From positions 25,090 to 89,089 of the forward strand of contig USDN01000004.1 in NCBI GenBank assembly GCA_900553515.1: a stretch of DNA of 64,000 nucleotides, read 5' to 3'. The stretch's first letter is position 1; each line of letters begins with the position of its first letter. Both the position numbers and the translations under genes were made by a program. Shown one piece after another: positions 57,369 to 64,000 of this stretch. Source of the DNA: an uncultured Blautia sp. (lineage in GTDB: Bacteria; Bacillota; Clostridia; Lachnospirales; Lachnospiraceae). The notes below the pieces were generated by a model, which saw only the letters and a program-made list of their open reading frames with translations, was not told the origin of the DNA and made no database searches.

Positions 57369-59006
57369 TTATTTTTTTCTGCGTTTCAGATAAATGATAA
57401 CACCTACGATCACCACTGCTGCAACACCAAGAATCACAAATGGAAGAATCAAAGTATTGTCTCCTGTATTGACAGCAGAAGTAGGATCACTGTCCGCTTC
57501 CTTACTTTCATTTTCTGAAATATTCTCTTTGTCTTTTACCGGAGAAACATTCTGTACTGTCTCATCTTCTTTCTCAGGAGCTGCAGTTACCGGTACCAGC
57601 GTATTGTCAGAAGGAACTTCTGGTGCAGGAGTCACAGCCTCACCAGCAGATCCAGCATCAGTATCTCCATAGCCATCTTCCTGGATTTCCTCTCCTACCA
57701 GAGGTCTGCTTCCGGCAATCCCAAAAGGACTGAAAGAATGTGTACTGAAGATCATTGTACTTCCATCTACACTTGGCACAATCGTCTCCATTGCACCGCT
57801 GTCCAAAAGATGCTCAATGGTATATGTATATCCTGCTTTTACCGGAACTGTCACACTGATATATTCCCCATCCGGGATCTCATATTCCGTATTATTCTTC
57901 AGATCCCAAAGTTCAAACTCATATGATTTAAATACATTCGCTTCTGTTTCATTTGTAAACTGATAGTCCTCACCGCTGGTTGCACGGAACTGTACATACC
58001 AGGGAAGATTGATTCCTGACACAGAAATTCCATTACAGGAATGATTTGCTTCTGCTGCCGCCTGCTCTTCTTCCTCAGAAAGATCATCTTCCGCTTCTGT
58101 AGGACGTAAGTCTTCCGCTTCTTCGTTCCTGTCAAATATATTGTCACTGTCAGCTTCCGGGGTCACAGTCGGAATCGGCGCTTCTTCTCCCGGTGTTACA
58201 GTTGGTTCCGGCGCCTCTTCTCCCGGGGTCACAGTTGGAGCCGGTGTTCCTTCTTCTCCCGGCGTTACAGTTGGTTCTGGTGTCTCTTCTTCTCCCGGGG
58301 TCACAGTTGGAGCCGGTGTTTCTTCTTCCGGCGTTACTGTTGGTTCTGATGTCTCTTCTTCTCCCGGGGTTACAGTTGGAACCGGTGTTTCTTCTTCCGG
58401 CGTTACTGTTGGTTCTGGTGTCTCTTCTTCTCCTGGAGTCACAGTTGGAACCGGAATCTCCTCTTCCGTATCTGATGAATCCTGGGAATCCTCATAATTT
58501 TCATCACTGCTTTCTTCTCCGTCGGAAGTATCGTCCGCTATCTCTGAATCTGATTCATCATACCCTTCTTCAGATTCCTGCTGTTCTGTATCCTGTTCTT
58601 CTTCCCATTCTTCTTCACTGTTGTCTTCATTTTCCATACTGCTGACTACAACAGTAACACTGCTGTAAATTCCATCGGATTCCCCATCCCATCCGTCAAT
58701 TCTGGAAAGGTCTGCTGAATCATAAGGACGGAATACCACATCATAAGATTCAATCCGCTGTGACGGAACATTTGATCCATCTACCCAGGATAACGTTCCA
58801 TATTCACTGGATGGAAGGGCAATATCTGATAATGGAACCGGATTTTCTATTGTCACATTATCCGGAATCAGACTACTTACCTGAATCTCTGTCTTTCCTC
58901 CATATACCATAGTCGGCTGTATCTGTCCTGCTACTAATACTGCTGTAAGTGCTGCTGCAGCTAAAAACTGTACATTTCTTTTATTGATATTACTCTTCTT
59001 CATCAT
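57369..59006 (-). CDS. Sortase-type cell-surface protein with PTVTP repeats
   Basis: A 545-residue surface protein. Signal peptide (residues about 1-36); an N-terminal domain (about 40-125) with an SYDVVFRPYDSADLSRI segment; an acidic D/E/S-rich stretch (about 125-185); a repeat region with nine PTVTP units separated by EEETPE-like spacers (about 185-290); a further domain with ISVSGINLPWYVQFRAT and FSPFGIA; a PT-rich linker; then NTGDNTLILPFVILG, a membrane helix and KRRKK. The end is a sorting signal of the variant TGD type rather than LPXTG. It probably projects through the wall. No sortase gene is in the window. ATG follows GAGGTGTA. Confidence 0.85.
   Translation of the reverse strand: MMKKSNINKRNVQFLAAAALTAVLVAGQIQPTMVYGGKTEIQVSSLIPDNVTIENPVPLSDIALPSSEYGTLSWVDGSNVPSQRIESYDVVFRPYDSADLSRIDGWDGESDGIYSSVTVVVSSMENEDNSEEEWEEEQDTEQQESEEGYDESDSEIADDTSDGEESSDENYEDSQDSSDTEEEIPVPTVTPGEEETPEPTVTPEEETPVPTVTPGEEETSEPTVTPEEETPAPTVTPGEEETPEPTVTPGEEGTPAPTVTPGEEAPEPTVTPGEEAPIPTVTPEADSDNIFDRNEEAEDLRPTEAEDDLSEEEEQAAAEANHSCNGISVSGINLPWYVQFRATSGEDYQFTNETEANVFKSYEFELWDLKNNTEYEIPDGEYISVTVPVKAGYTYTIEHLLDSGAMETIVPSVDGSTMIFSTHSFSPFGIAGSRPLVGEEIQEDGYGDTDAGSAGEAVTPAPEVPSDNTLVPVTAAPEKEDETVQNVSPVKDKENISENESKEADSDPTSAVNTGDNTLILPFVILGVAAVVIVGVIIYLKRRKK
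58159..58458 (-). repeat. Tandem PTVTP repeat (VNTR-like) in the surface protein gene
   Basis: About nine imperfect units of 33-36 bases, each containing a copy of GGGGTTACAGTTGG or a close variant on the plus strand. Copy number may vary between strains by slippage. Confidence 0.85.
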
Positions 59007-59015
59007 TACACCTCA

Positions 59016-59044
59016 TCTATATATAAACATCAAACAATCGTCAA
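59016..59044 (-). promoter_or_regulatory. Promoter of the surface protein gene
   Basis: Minus-strand TTGACG (59039-59044) and TATAGA (59016-59021), 17-base spacer. The -10 ends nine bases before ATG, so if this is the main promoter the mRNA is almost leaderless. Confidence 0.5.
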
Positions 59045-59319
59045 CATTTTTATCATCATATAATATTCAGATCAAATAGCTACTACTTCATCTGACTTTT
59101 TAATCTTAACATCTTATCGTTATAAAACCGACAAAATATGTCGGCAAATGCATTCTTCGCCTTTTAATATATCAAAGTTTTACCTTTTTGTAAATATTTT
59201 GTAATAAATATTTTTCTTTATTTCACGTGAATTATATCATAAATCTGGTTATTTCGACACCCCTAATTTGTATTTTTTAAATCATCTGTACAAACAAAGT
59301 GAACCGTAACCAAACAAAA
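59045..59319. other. AT-rich intergenic region
   Basis: Between the surface protein promoter and the terminator of the DUF218 gene I see no gene. It contains an inverted repeat, CCGACA-N5-TGTCGG (59128-59144), in otherwise AT-rich DNA, which could be a binding site for a regulator of the surface protein gene. Confidence 0.4.
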
Positions 59320-59347
59320 GGCCGGGATTCATTTTACTGATCCGGCC
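59320..59347 (-). terminator. Terminator of the DUF218 gene
   Basis: GGCCGG and CCGGCC arms with a 16-base loop, followed on the minus strand by TTTTGTTTG. Confidence 0.7.
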
Positions 59348-59356
59348 CATACTGTT

Positions 59357-59950
59357 TCAATCCATCATCAGTGAAAACTGACTGATGATCCTGGATACTT
59401 CTCCCATTACTTCCTGGATTCCCTTTTGGGTTTCCCGCCAGTTCTCACGACTGATCCCATCAGGAAAAGACGGGCATACCAGAAATTCTGTTTCCGGATA
59501 TGCTCTCTGATAATACATCAGTACTCTTCTGGCATGGTAAGATTTGCAGCAAAGAATCGCTTTCTTTACAGAAATCCCTGCTCCATCTGTTACTTTGCGG
59601 GAATACAGAGCATTTTCCCAGGTAAATGTGGCATTCTCTTCCTTTAGGATGGCTTTTTCCCTGACTCCATTCTGTACAAGAACATCTTTTAGAAATTCCC
59701 ACTCTGTCTGATAATCTTTGGCATAGACCTCTTCTTTTAATAATACACCAGAAAATTTTCCAGCTGTAATACTGTATTTCCCGCTTGGAAGAATATATGG
59801 TGCAAATCCTTTTTTATATAAATGTGCTGCATTTTCCGCCATATGCGGATATCCATTACCTGGTATAAAAATAATATCTGCATTTTCCGGCTGATCATTT
59901 ACAAAAATAAACTCTTCTGTTTTTTGCAGAAACTCTTCATAACTGGTCAT
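59357..59950 (-). CDS. DUF218 (YdcF-like) protein
   Basis: A 197-residue protein with the DUF218 pattern: ADIIFIPGNGYPHMAENAAHLYKKG at the start, then ENATFTWENALYSRKV and AILCCKSYHARRVLMYYQRA. No membrane helix, so it resembles soluble YdcF rather than SanA. The fold binds nucleotides or SAM in E. coli YdcF; function is unknown. GAGGGAGACAGGAT precedes ATG. It is 20 bases downstream of the amidase gene, same strand. Confidence 0.85.
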   Translation of the reverse strand: MTSYEEFLQKTEEFIFVNDQPENADIIFIPGNGYPHMAENAAHLYKKGFAPYILPSGKYSITAGKFSGVLLKEEVYAKDYQTEWEFLKDVLVQNGVREKAILKEENATFTWENALYSRKVTDGAGISVKKAILCCKSYHARRVLMYYQRAYPETEFLVCPSFPDGISRENWRETQKGIQEVMGEVSRIISQFSLMMD

Positions 59951-59970
59951 ATCCTGTCTCCCTCTGTTTT

Positions 59971-60750
59971 TTATCTTGTTACAATTATAGTACTATATCC
60001 GGCATCACGCAATCTTTGTTCCATATCAACTGCATTTCCTATCTGCTGGAACGCACCTGTCTGCACCTTATAAAAATCATTTTCCTGAAGGATATACGAA
60101 GGAAATCCCTGATCCGTGAGCTGATACAGCATTCTGTCTGCATTTTCTCTTTTGCGGAATACACCTGTCTGTACTCGATAATATAACGGATCTTCTACAG
60201 TTTCTCCTGTAAGAGTTCCCAAAATTGCCCCGGCAATGCCCTCTGCCATCTCATCAAATTTTTCATCAAAAAGAGTATTATCTTCATCCGAATTTAAAAA
60301 TCCAGCCTCAACCAACAGCGCAGGCATCTTTGTTCTCCTCAGTACCACAAGTCCAGGACGTTCCTTCACACCAATCTCTCGAAAACCTATTTCCCCCATG
60401 GCTCCCAGAATGTTTTCTGCCATTTCATATTTTATACCGCTTTTATCGTATACAAGGACTTCCACCCCTTGATACATATTTGCCTCAGGACTACTGTTTC
60501 TGTGAAAAGAAATAAAATAGTCCGCACCCGATTCATTAGCAATCCTTGCTTTTTCAAAGGGTGTCTGATATATGTCTGTTACTCGTGTGTAGACTATGTT
60601 GATCCCATTTCTTTCCAGTATTTCTCCTACAGAAAGGGTAAGTCTAAGTGTATCATCTTTTTCCTGCCGCCCCTGATAAACAGCTCCCGGATCTCCTCCT
60701 CCATGTGAAGGCGCTACTTTGCGAAAGTACCTGTACTGTCGGGCTGACAA
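59971..60750 (-). CDS. N-acetylmuramoyl-L-alanine amidase with SPOR repeats, 5' end altered by element insertion
   Basis: An Amidase_3 zinc hydrolase: SHGGGDPGAV (first zinc histidine), SFHRNSS (second), and LLVEAGFLNSDED with the glutamate. Two SPOR-like units follow (YYRVQTGVFRKRENADRML and FYKVQTGAFQQIGNAVDM), which bind glycan strands. Normally a start such as M-x(3-6)-DP precedes SHGG; here the frame continues upstream into the last 37 bases of the serine recombinase gene and starts at TTG 60750 with a weak GGAG 14 bases before. The original 5' end was therefore probably cut off by insertion of the element. The catalytic domain is intact, and expression is uncertain. Confidence 0.85.
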   Translation of the reverse strand: MSARQYRYFRKVAPSHGGGDPGAVYQGRQEKDDTLRLTLSVGEILERNGINIVYTRVTDIYQTPFEKARIANESGADYFISFHRNSSPEANMYQGVEVLVYDKSGIKYEMAENILGAMGEIGFREIGVKERPGLVVLRRTKMPALLVEAGFLNSDEDNTLFDEKFDEMAEGIAGAILGTLTGETVEDPLYYRVQTGVFRKRENADRMLYQLTDQGFPSYILQENDFYKVQTGAFQQIGNAVDMEQRLRDAGYSTIIVTR

Positions 60751-62405
60751 AAATTGTAATAAATCTCCAGACAGTGATCTTCACGCACCTCAATCCGGTC
60801 GATCAGATCCATGAGCACATGTTTGAAAATATAGTTTCTTCTTTTATGATCCGAGAAACTTTTATTTCCAGAGTTTTTATGCTCTTTTTCATAAAGTTTT
60901 TCCATGTTTTTGAATCCCTCTGCCTGTTTTAAATATAACTGTTCTTTTTTTAAATAATCTTCTGAATAAAGAAGAAATTCCTCTCGAGTCAAAAGCCCTT
61001 CCCTGTAATCCTCATAGGACTGCTTCTTTAATTTCCGTACTTTCATCAATGAAGTCTCATTTTTAGACAACTCCCGGAGCATTTTGTTTTTTTCTTCTTT
61101 GTTTTTCTGTTCACGTACTTTTTCCAAAATACTGTTCAAATCGCATTTTGAGGACAAAAAATTTTGAAGATCATCTCTGACCAGGCTTTCCAGCAACTCT
61201 GCCGGAAGCGTATGAGGAGAACAAAATTTTTTTCCTTTTCTTTTATAAGTTCCACAGTAATAGCAGGAAGTTACGCTTCCATCTGAGCGTTTCCATCGAT
61301 TCTGTACCATTGTATTTTTACATTTTTCACAAAAAAGCATCCCTGAGAAAATACTTTTCTCATATTTCTCAGCTGCTGACCTGCCATTTTGCAGAAGCAG
61401 TTTTTGTGTCCTTTCCCATATCTCTTTACTGATCACTGCTTCATGTGTATCCGGTACTATGATCCAGTCCTTTCGATTTATCGTGTGCTGTCTGCTTCTC
61501 ATATTCTGCACTTTCTTTCCCTGAACCATGGCTCCTGTATAAACTTCATTTTTCAACATGCAGTGAACCGTTGCATATGTCCATCCTGAAGAAATTTCTG
61601 TTCTAATACCGTTCCTGTAATTTTGTCCACACTGTCTTTTATATTCGGAAGGACAAAGTATTCCTTCTTTATTTAAAAGCTCTGCAATTTCCTGTTTGCT
61701 TTTTCCATTAAGAAATAACGCAAAGACCTTACATACAATAGACGCAGCATATTCGTCAATAAGCAGATGATTTTTATTACAGGGATCTTTTCGATATCCA
61801 TAACATGCAAAAGCGCCAATAAACTCTCCTGCTCGTTGTTTTGCCCTCATAGTTGCCTGTATCTTTCTGGAAATATCTCTTGCATACTGTTCATTAAATA
61901 TGTTCTTTATAGGCAGAAGCATATCATATGACTGACGAAGGCTGTCGATCCCATCTGAAACGGAAACAAAACGGACTCCCTGTTCCGGAAAGACCCGTTC
62001 CAGATAATGTCCCGAATCAATATAGTCTCTTCCAAATCTGGAAAGATCCTTGACCACTACACAGTTCACCAATCCGGCCTGTATATCTTCCAGCATTCTC
62101 CTAAAGCCTGGTCTTTCAAAATTAGTTCCCGTATATCCGTCATCCACATACAGATCATAAAAGCTGATATCTGACTGATCCTTCAGATATCCTGTCAAAA
62201 TCTTTTTCTGATTGACCACACTGTCACTTTCTTCCTTATCCCCATCCTCTCTGGATAAACGAATATAAAGCGCTGCAGAATATTCCGGTATACTGTTTAA
62301 ATTCCTGTATGAACCTAAACACGCTTGTTGAACTATAGTTTCTTCTCTTCTCCTTTCTGGTTCTTCAGAAATATTCCCCAAGTATATCCGACTTTTTCCG
62401 GTCAT
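60714..62405 (-). CDS. Large serine recombinase (integrase of an inserted element)
   Basis: A 563-residue recombinase: resolvase domain with catalytic Ser51 (YIRLSREDGD), VDDGYTGTNFERPGF, VVKDLSRFGRDYI; recombinase domain (KQEIAELLNKEGI); zinc ribbon (CEKCKNTMVQN, CYYCGTYKRKGKKFC); a long coiled coil (residues about 430-510). Typical of ICE and phage integrases of Firmicutes. The last residues (CQPDSTGTFAK) run past the usual end of the family (EIYYNF) and overlap the amidase frame, so the attachment core probably lies near 60714-60740. ATG follows GGAGGAAAAACA and overlaps the stop of the upstream gene (ATGA). Confidence 0.93.
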   Translation of the reverse strand: MTGKSRIYLGNISEEPERRREETIVQQACLGSYRNLNSIPEYSAALYIRLSREDGDKEESDSVVNQKKILTGYLKDQSDISFYDLYVDDGYTGTNFERPGFRRMLEDIQAGLVNCVVVKDLSRFGRDYIDSGHYLERVFPEQGVRFVSVSDGIDSLRQSYDMLLPIKNIFNEQYARDISRKIQATMRAKQRAGEFIGAFACYGYRKDPCNKNHLLIDEYAASIVCKVFALFLNGKSKQEIAELLNKEGILCPSEYKRQCGQNYRNGIRTEISSGWTYATVHCMLKNEVYTGAMVQGKKVQNMRSRQHTINRKDWIIVPDTHEAVISKEIWERTQKLLLQNGRSAAEKYEKSIFSGMLFCEKCKNTMVQNRWKRSDGSVTSCYYCGTYKRKGKKFCSPHTLPAELLESLVRDDLQNFLSSKCDLNSILEKVREQKNKEEKNKMLRELSKNETSLMKVRKLKKQSYEDYREGLLTREEFLLYSEDYLKKEQLYLKQAEGFKNMEKLYEKEHKNSGNKSFSDHKRRNYIFKHVLMDLIDRIEVREDHCLEIYYNFCQPDSTGTFAK

Positions 62406-62704
62406 TGTTTTTCCTCCTGCACAGCATAGCAGCGACGATCAGCTGACTTTTTTTCCATACCTTCCTTGCCGCACCTGCATTGTCGGCTTAAAGCATCAAA
62501 CTCTCCCCAAACAATCTCTTCATACTGACTGGCTGCACAGGTCAATATTTTCTCCAGCGAATCTTTATTTCCATAAATCCTTTTCACTTTCCAGGAAACA
62601 GCATCTCTTTTATTCAAATTCGGCACTCTCCGCTTTGACCTTTTGTACAGATTATAACAATCGCCTGTCCTATATACCTTTTTTCCGCAAAATATTATCG
62701 CCAT
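62402..62704 (-). CDS. Small cysteine-containing protein co-translated with the recombinase
   Basis: 100 residues from ATG 62704 (a TTG at 62716 is the alternative). It is basic in its first half (KKVYRTGDCYNLYKRSKRR) and has a cluster of cysteines near the end (QCRCGKEG). Its stop overlaps the recombinase ATG in an ATGA junction, so it belongs to the element and perhaps helps or controls the recombinase. I recognise no family. Not a recognisable excisionase. Confidence 0.55.
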   Translation of the reverse strand: MAIIFCGKKVYRTGDCYNLYKRSKRRVPNLNKRDAVSWKVKRIYGNKDSLEKILTCAASQYEEIVWGEFDALSRQCRCGKEGMEKKSADRRCYAVQEEKQ

Positions 62705-62796
62705 GTCCTGCGTCAAGTATAACTTTATATGCCAAAGGTAATTCCCCCTGATCTTCCTTTTATGACCAGTATATGCAATTTTTTTCCCTATGCCAT

Positions 62797-63735
62797 TTAA
62801 TCCTCTTCTTCACATAAACTAAAAATCCCGGTTTCCCTGTTATAATGATAAATATGGAACGTCAATACGTCCTCCTCGGGTGTAGTTTCTTTTATCGTAT
62901 CAGCCAATACATGACGCAGATCTTCCGGATCCACAGTTTCCTCATTATGTATCATCACCTCATGTATACTGGTAAAAACAAGATACAGATTCCCCTGCAT
63001 CAGATCTGCCAGTCGGCTGGCCACCCCAGGCAGGAATACTGCCACTGCTCCATTTGTCCTCTTTACTGTGCTGAGACAATTACCCACTGCACCTCTTCGA
63101 ATGGGATAATCCGACAAAAGGTTCATAAAATTTTCTCCCTCGTAGTGAGTATCGAACAGCATTTTTTCCCAACAGTAAATTCTAGGCGGGGAAATAAAAT
63201 ATGTATTCAAAAGAGCTGCCTCAAAAACTTCATCTCTATCCATATCCCATTTTTCCAGCATATGCTGTTTCACCTTCATACTGCTGGTATATCCTTCTAT
63301 TTCTCCCATGCGAACATAAAGAACCATTGCAATATCTCCAATGGTACGATATACAGAATCCGTCAGATCAGCTTCATATTTATCTTTGTTAATGAGACGG
63401 ATAAAAAGATAATTTTTTATTTTATCATAATCACTTATCATTTTGGCCTTTTCAATAATATCAGTCCTTGATATACCCTGCAGTCTCTTCACCACATCTT
63501 TTACGATCATGTCCATTCCCAATCCTCGTCTGTATTCCTCATACAGATCACCAACATACAGGGCACAGACTTCTGTCACCCCATTGGACTCGAACTGTTT
63601 CACAAATAACCGATCCCCGGCAGTCGGCGGATATTCTTCCTTGCTCTTATAAAAAATCCTATCCTCTCCATAACCGGTTGCATCAATCAGTTTCTGCCTA
63701 AAAGTTTCCACAAAACTTTCATACCTGTTATCCAT
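62797..63735 (-). CDS. DUF5688-family protein
   Basis: A 312-residue cytoplasmic protein without membrane segments. The sequence (VCALYVGDLYEEYRRGLGMD, LLNTYFISPPRIYCWEKML, then GAVGNCLSTVKRTNGAVAVF) fits DUF5688, a family common on mobile elements of gut Clostridia. Function unknown. GATGAGGAATATCA precedes ATG. It overlaps a short uncertain frame upstream by eight bases and lies in the probable integrated element. Confidence 0.75.
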   Translation of the reverse strand: MDNRYESFVETFRQKLIDATGYGEDRIFYKSKEEYPPTAGDRLFVKQFESNGVTEVCALYVGDLYEEYRRGLGMDMIVKDVVKRLQGISRTDIIEKAKMISDYDKIKNYLFIRLINKDKYEADLTDSVYRTIGDIAMVLYVRMGEIEGYTSSMKVKQHMLEKWDMDRDEVFEAALLNTYFISPPRIYCWEKMLFDTHYEGENFMNLLSDYPIRRGAVGNCLSTVKRTNGAVAVFLPGVASRLADLMQGNLYLVFTSIHEVMIHNEETVDPEDLRHVLADTIKETTPEEDVLTFHIYHYNRETGIFSLCEEED

Positions 63736-63937
63736 TGATATTCCTCATCTTTCCTGCGAATGCGGGCGACATGCCCATGATATTAATAGATATCGCTGCA
63801 ACATCCTTAAACAGATGTTTTCCTGCGACTTTAGAATTCAGAAGAGAAAATATTTCCCTCAGAGCTGCTCTATGATCAGTATAAAACAAGAAACTACTGA
63901 ATGTAAAGAATTTTTCATCGACAAATTCTCCCTCCAA
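63728..63937 (-). CDS. Short uncertain reading frame at the element edge
   Basis: A 69-codon frame starting with TTG and overlapping the DUF5688 gene by eight bases. The good ribosome binding site GGAGGG upstream fits better with an ATG in another frame (20 codons), so this is either a remnant or mis-framed. The C-terminal half (KDVAAISINIMGMSPAFAGKM) looks protein-like. No family recognised. Confidence 0.25.
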   Translation of the reverse strand: MEGEFVDEKFFTFSSFLFYTDHRAALREIFSLLNSKVAGKHLFKDVAAISINIMGMSPAFAGKMRNING

Positions 63938-64000
63938 TAGTTTCTGTTACTGTTCAGAGGTATGCATAAGCCATTGTAAAAAATGACGAAATTTATTTTT

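Noticed and set aside
58159..58458. Regular repeats resembling a CRISPR array
   Set aside because: Units are contiguous, imperfect and in frame in a protein gene; there are no unique spacers and no cas genes.
1..64000. tRNA, rRNA and insertion-sequence transposase genes
   Set aside because: None recognised by reading; no transposase-like protein is encoded apart from the serine recombinase.

Overview
The window looks like chromosome of a gut Clostridia species of the Lachnospiraceae, most like Blautia. The assignment rests on gene content and order: a six-cysteine SCIFF peptide with its radical SAM maturase, followed by secDF, recJ, apt, rel, an MBL hydrolase, hemZ, an HD gene, hisS and aspS. 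Moderate GC, strong AGGAGG-type ribosome binding sites and many proline/threonine-rich cell-surface linkers fit this. Genus is inferred; no rRNA is present. Most genes from 13 to 62 kb lie on the minus strand.

Layout. 1-6.1 kb: surface-polysaccharide and envelope functions (end of a glycosyltransferase-like gene, a secreted caspase-fold protease with cell-wall-binding repeats, two membrane acyltransferases, a GNAT, an EamA transporter). 6.4-12 kb: an Fe-S aldo/keto reductase and a small sugar/polyol locus (GPH symporter, zinc dehydrogenase, ROK repressor). 12-13.1 kb: a truncated LysR gene and a Phd/RelE-type toxin-antitoxin pair. 13.2-15 kb: rpsB-tsf. 15.1-19.4 kb: an overlapping unit of GntR regulator, ABC ATPase, permease and pseudouridine synthase; the permease ends in a GGADGPTSI tail otherwise typical of sodium-pumping decarboxylase beta subunits. 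19.5-23.2 kb: CPBP protease, HAD phosphatase, a PT-rich exported protein and a transmembrane Ser/Thr kinase whose start codon is not ATG/GTG/TTG.

23.4-35 kb holds the most unusual cluster. Two sugar-type ABC permeases are followed, with overlaps, by a MacA-like adaptor, a MacB-topology membrane protein and degV, then argS. Divergent from the permeases is a response regulator; its probable sensor kinase lies 2.6 kb away, with an oppositely oriented propeller-plus-solute-binding lipoprotein between them. Both divergent intergenic regions carry a CTCTAA/TTAGAG inverted repeat ahead of near-identical -10 regions. No ATPase gene is present. I consider this the best candidate for an undescribed regulated transport or sensing module.

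35-41.9 kb: a MacAB-type exporter with two different adaptors, and a divergent duplicated-domain lipoprotein. 42-57 kb: the conserved housekeeping run listed above. 57.3-59 kb: a TIGR04086 membrane protein and a sortase-type surface protein with PTVTP repeats. 59.3-64 kb: a DUF218 protein, a cell-wall amidase with SPOR repeats whose 5' end is joined to the 3' end of a large serine recombinase gene, and the start of what is probably an integrated element (small cysteine-rich protein, DUF5688 protein, an uncertain short ORF) running off the right edge.
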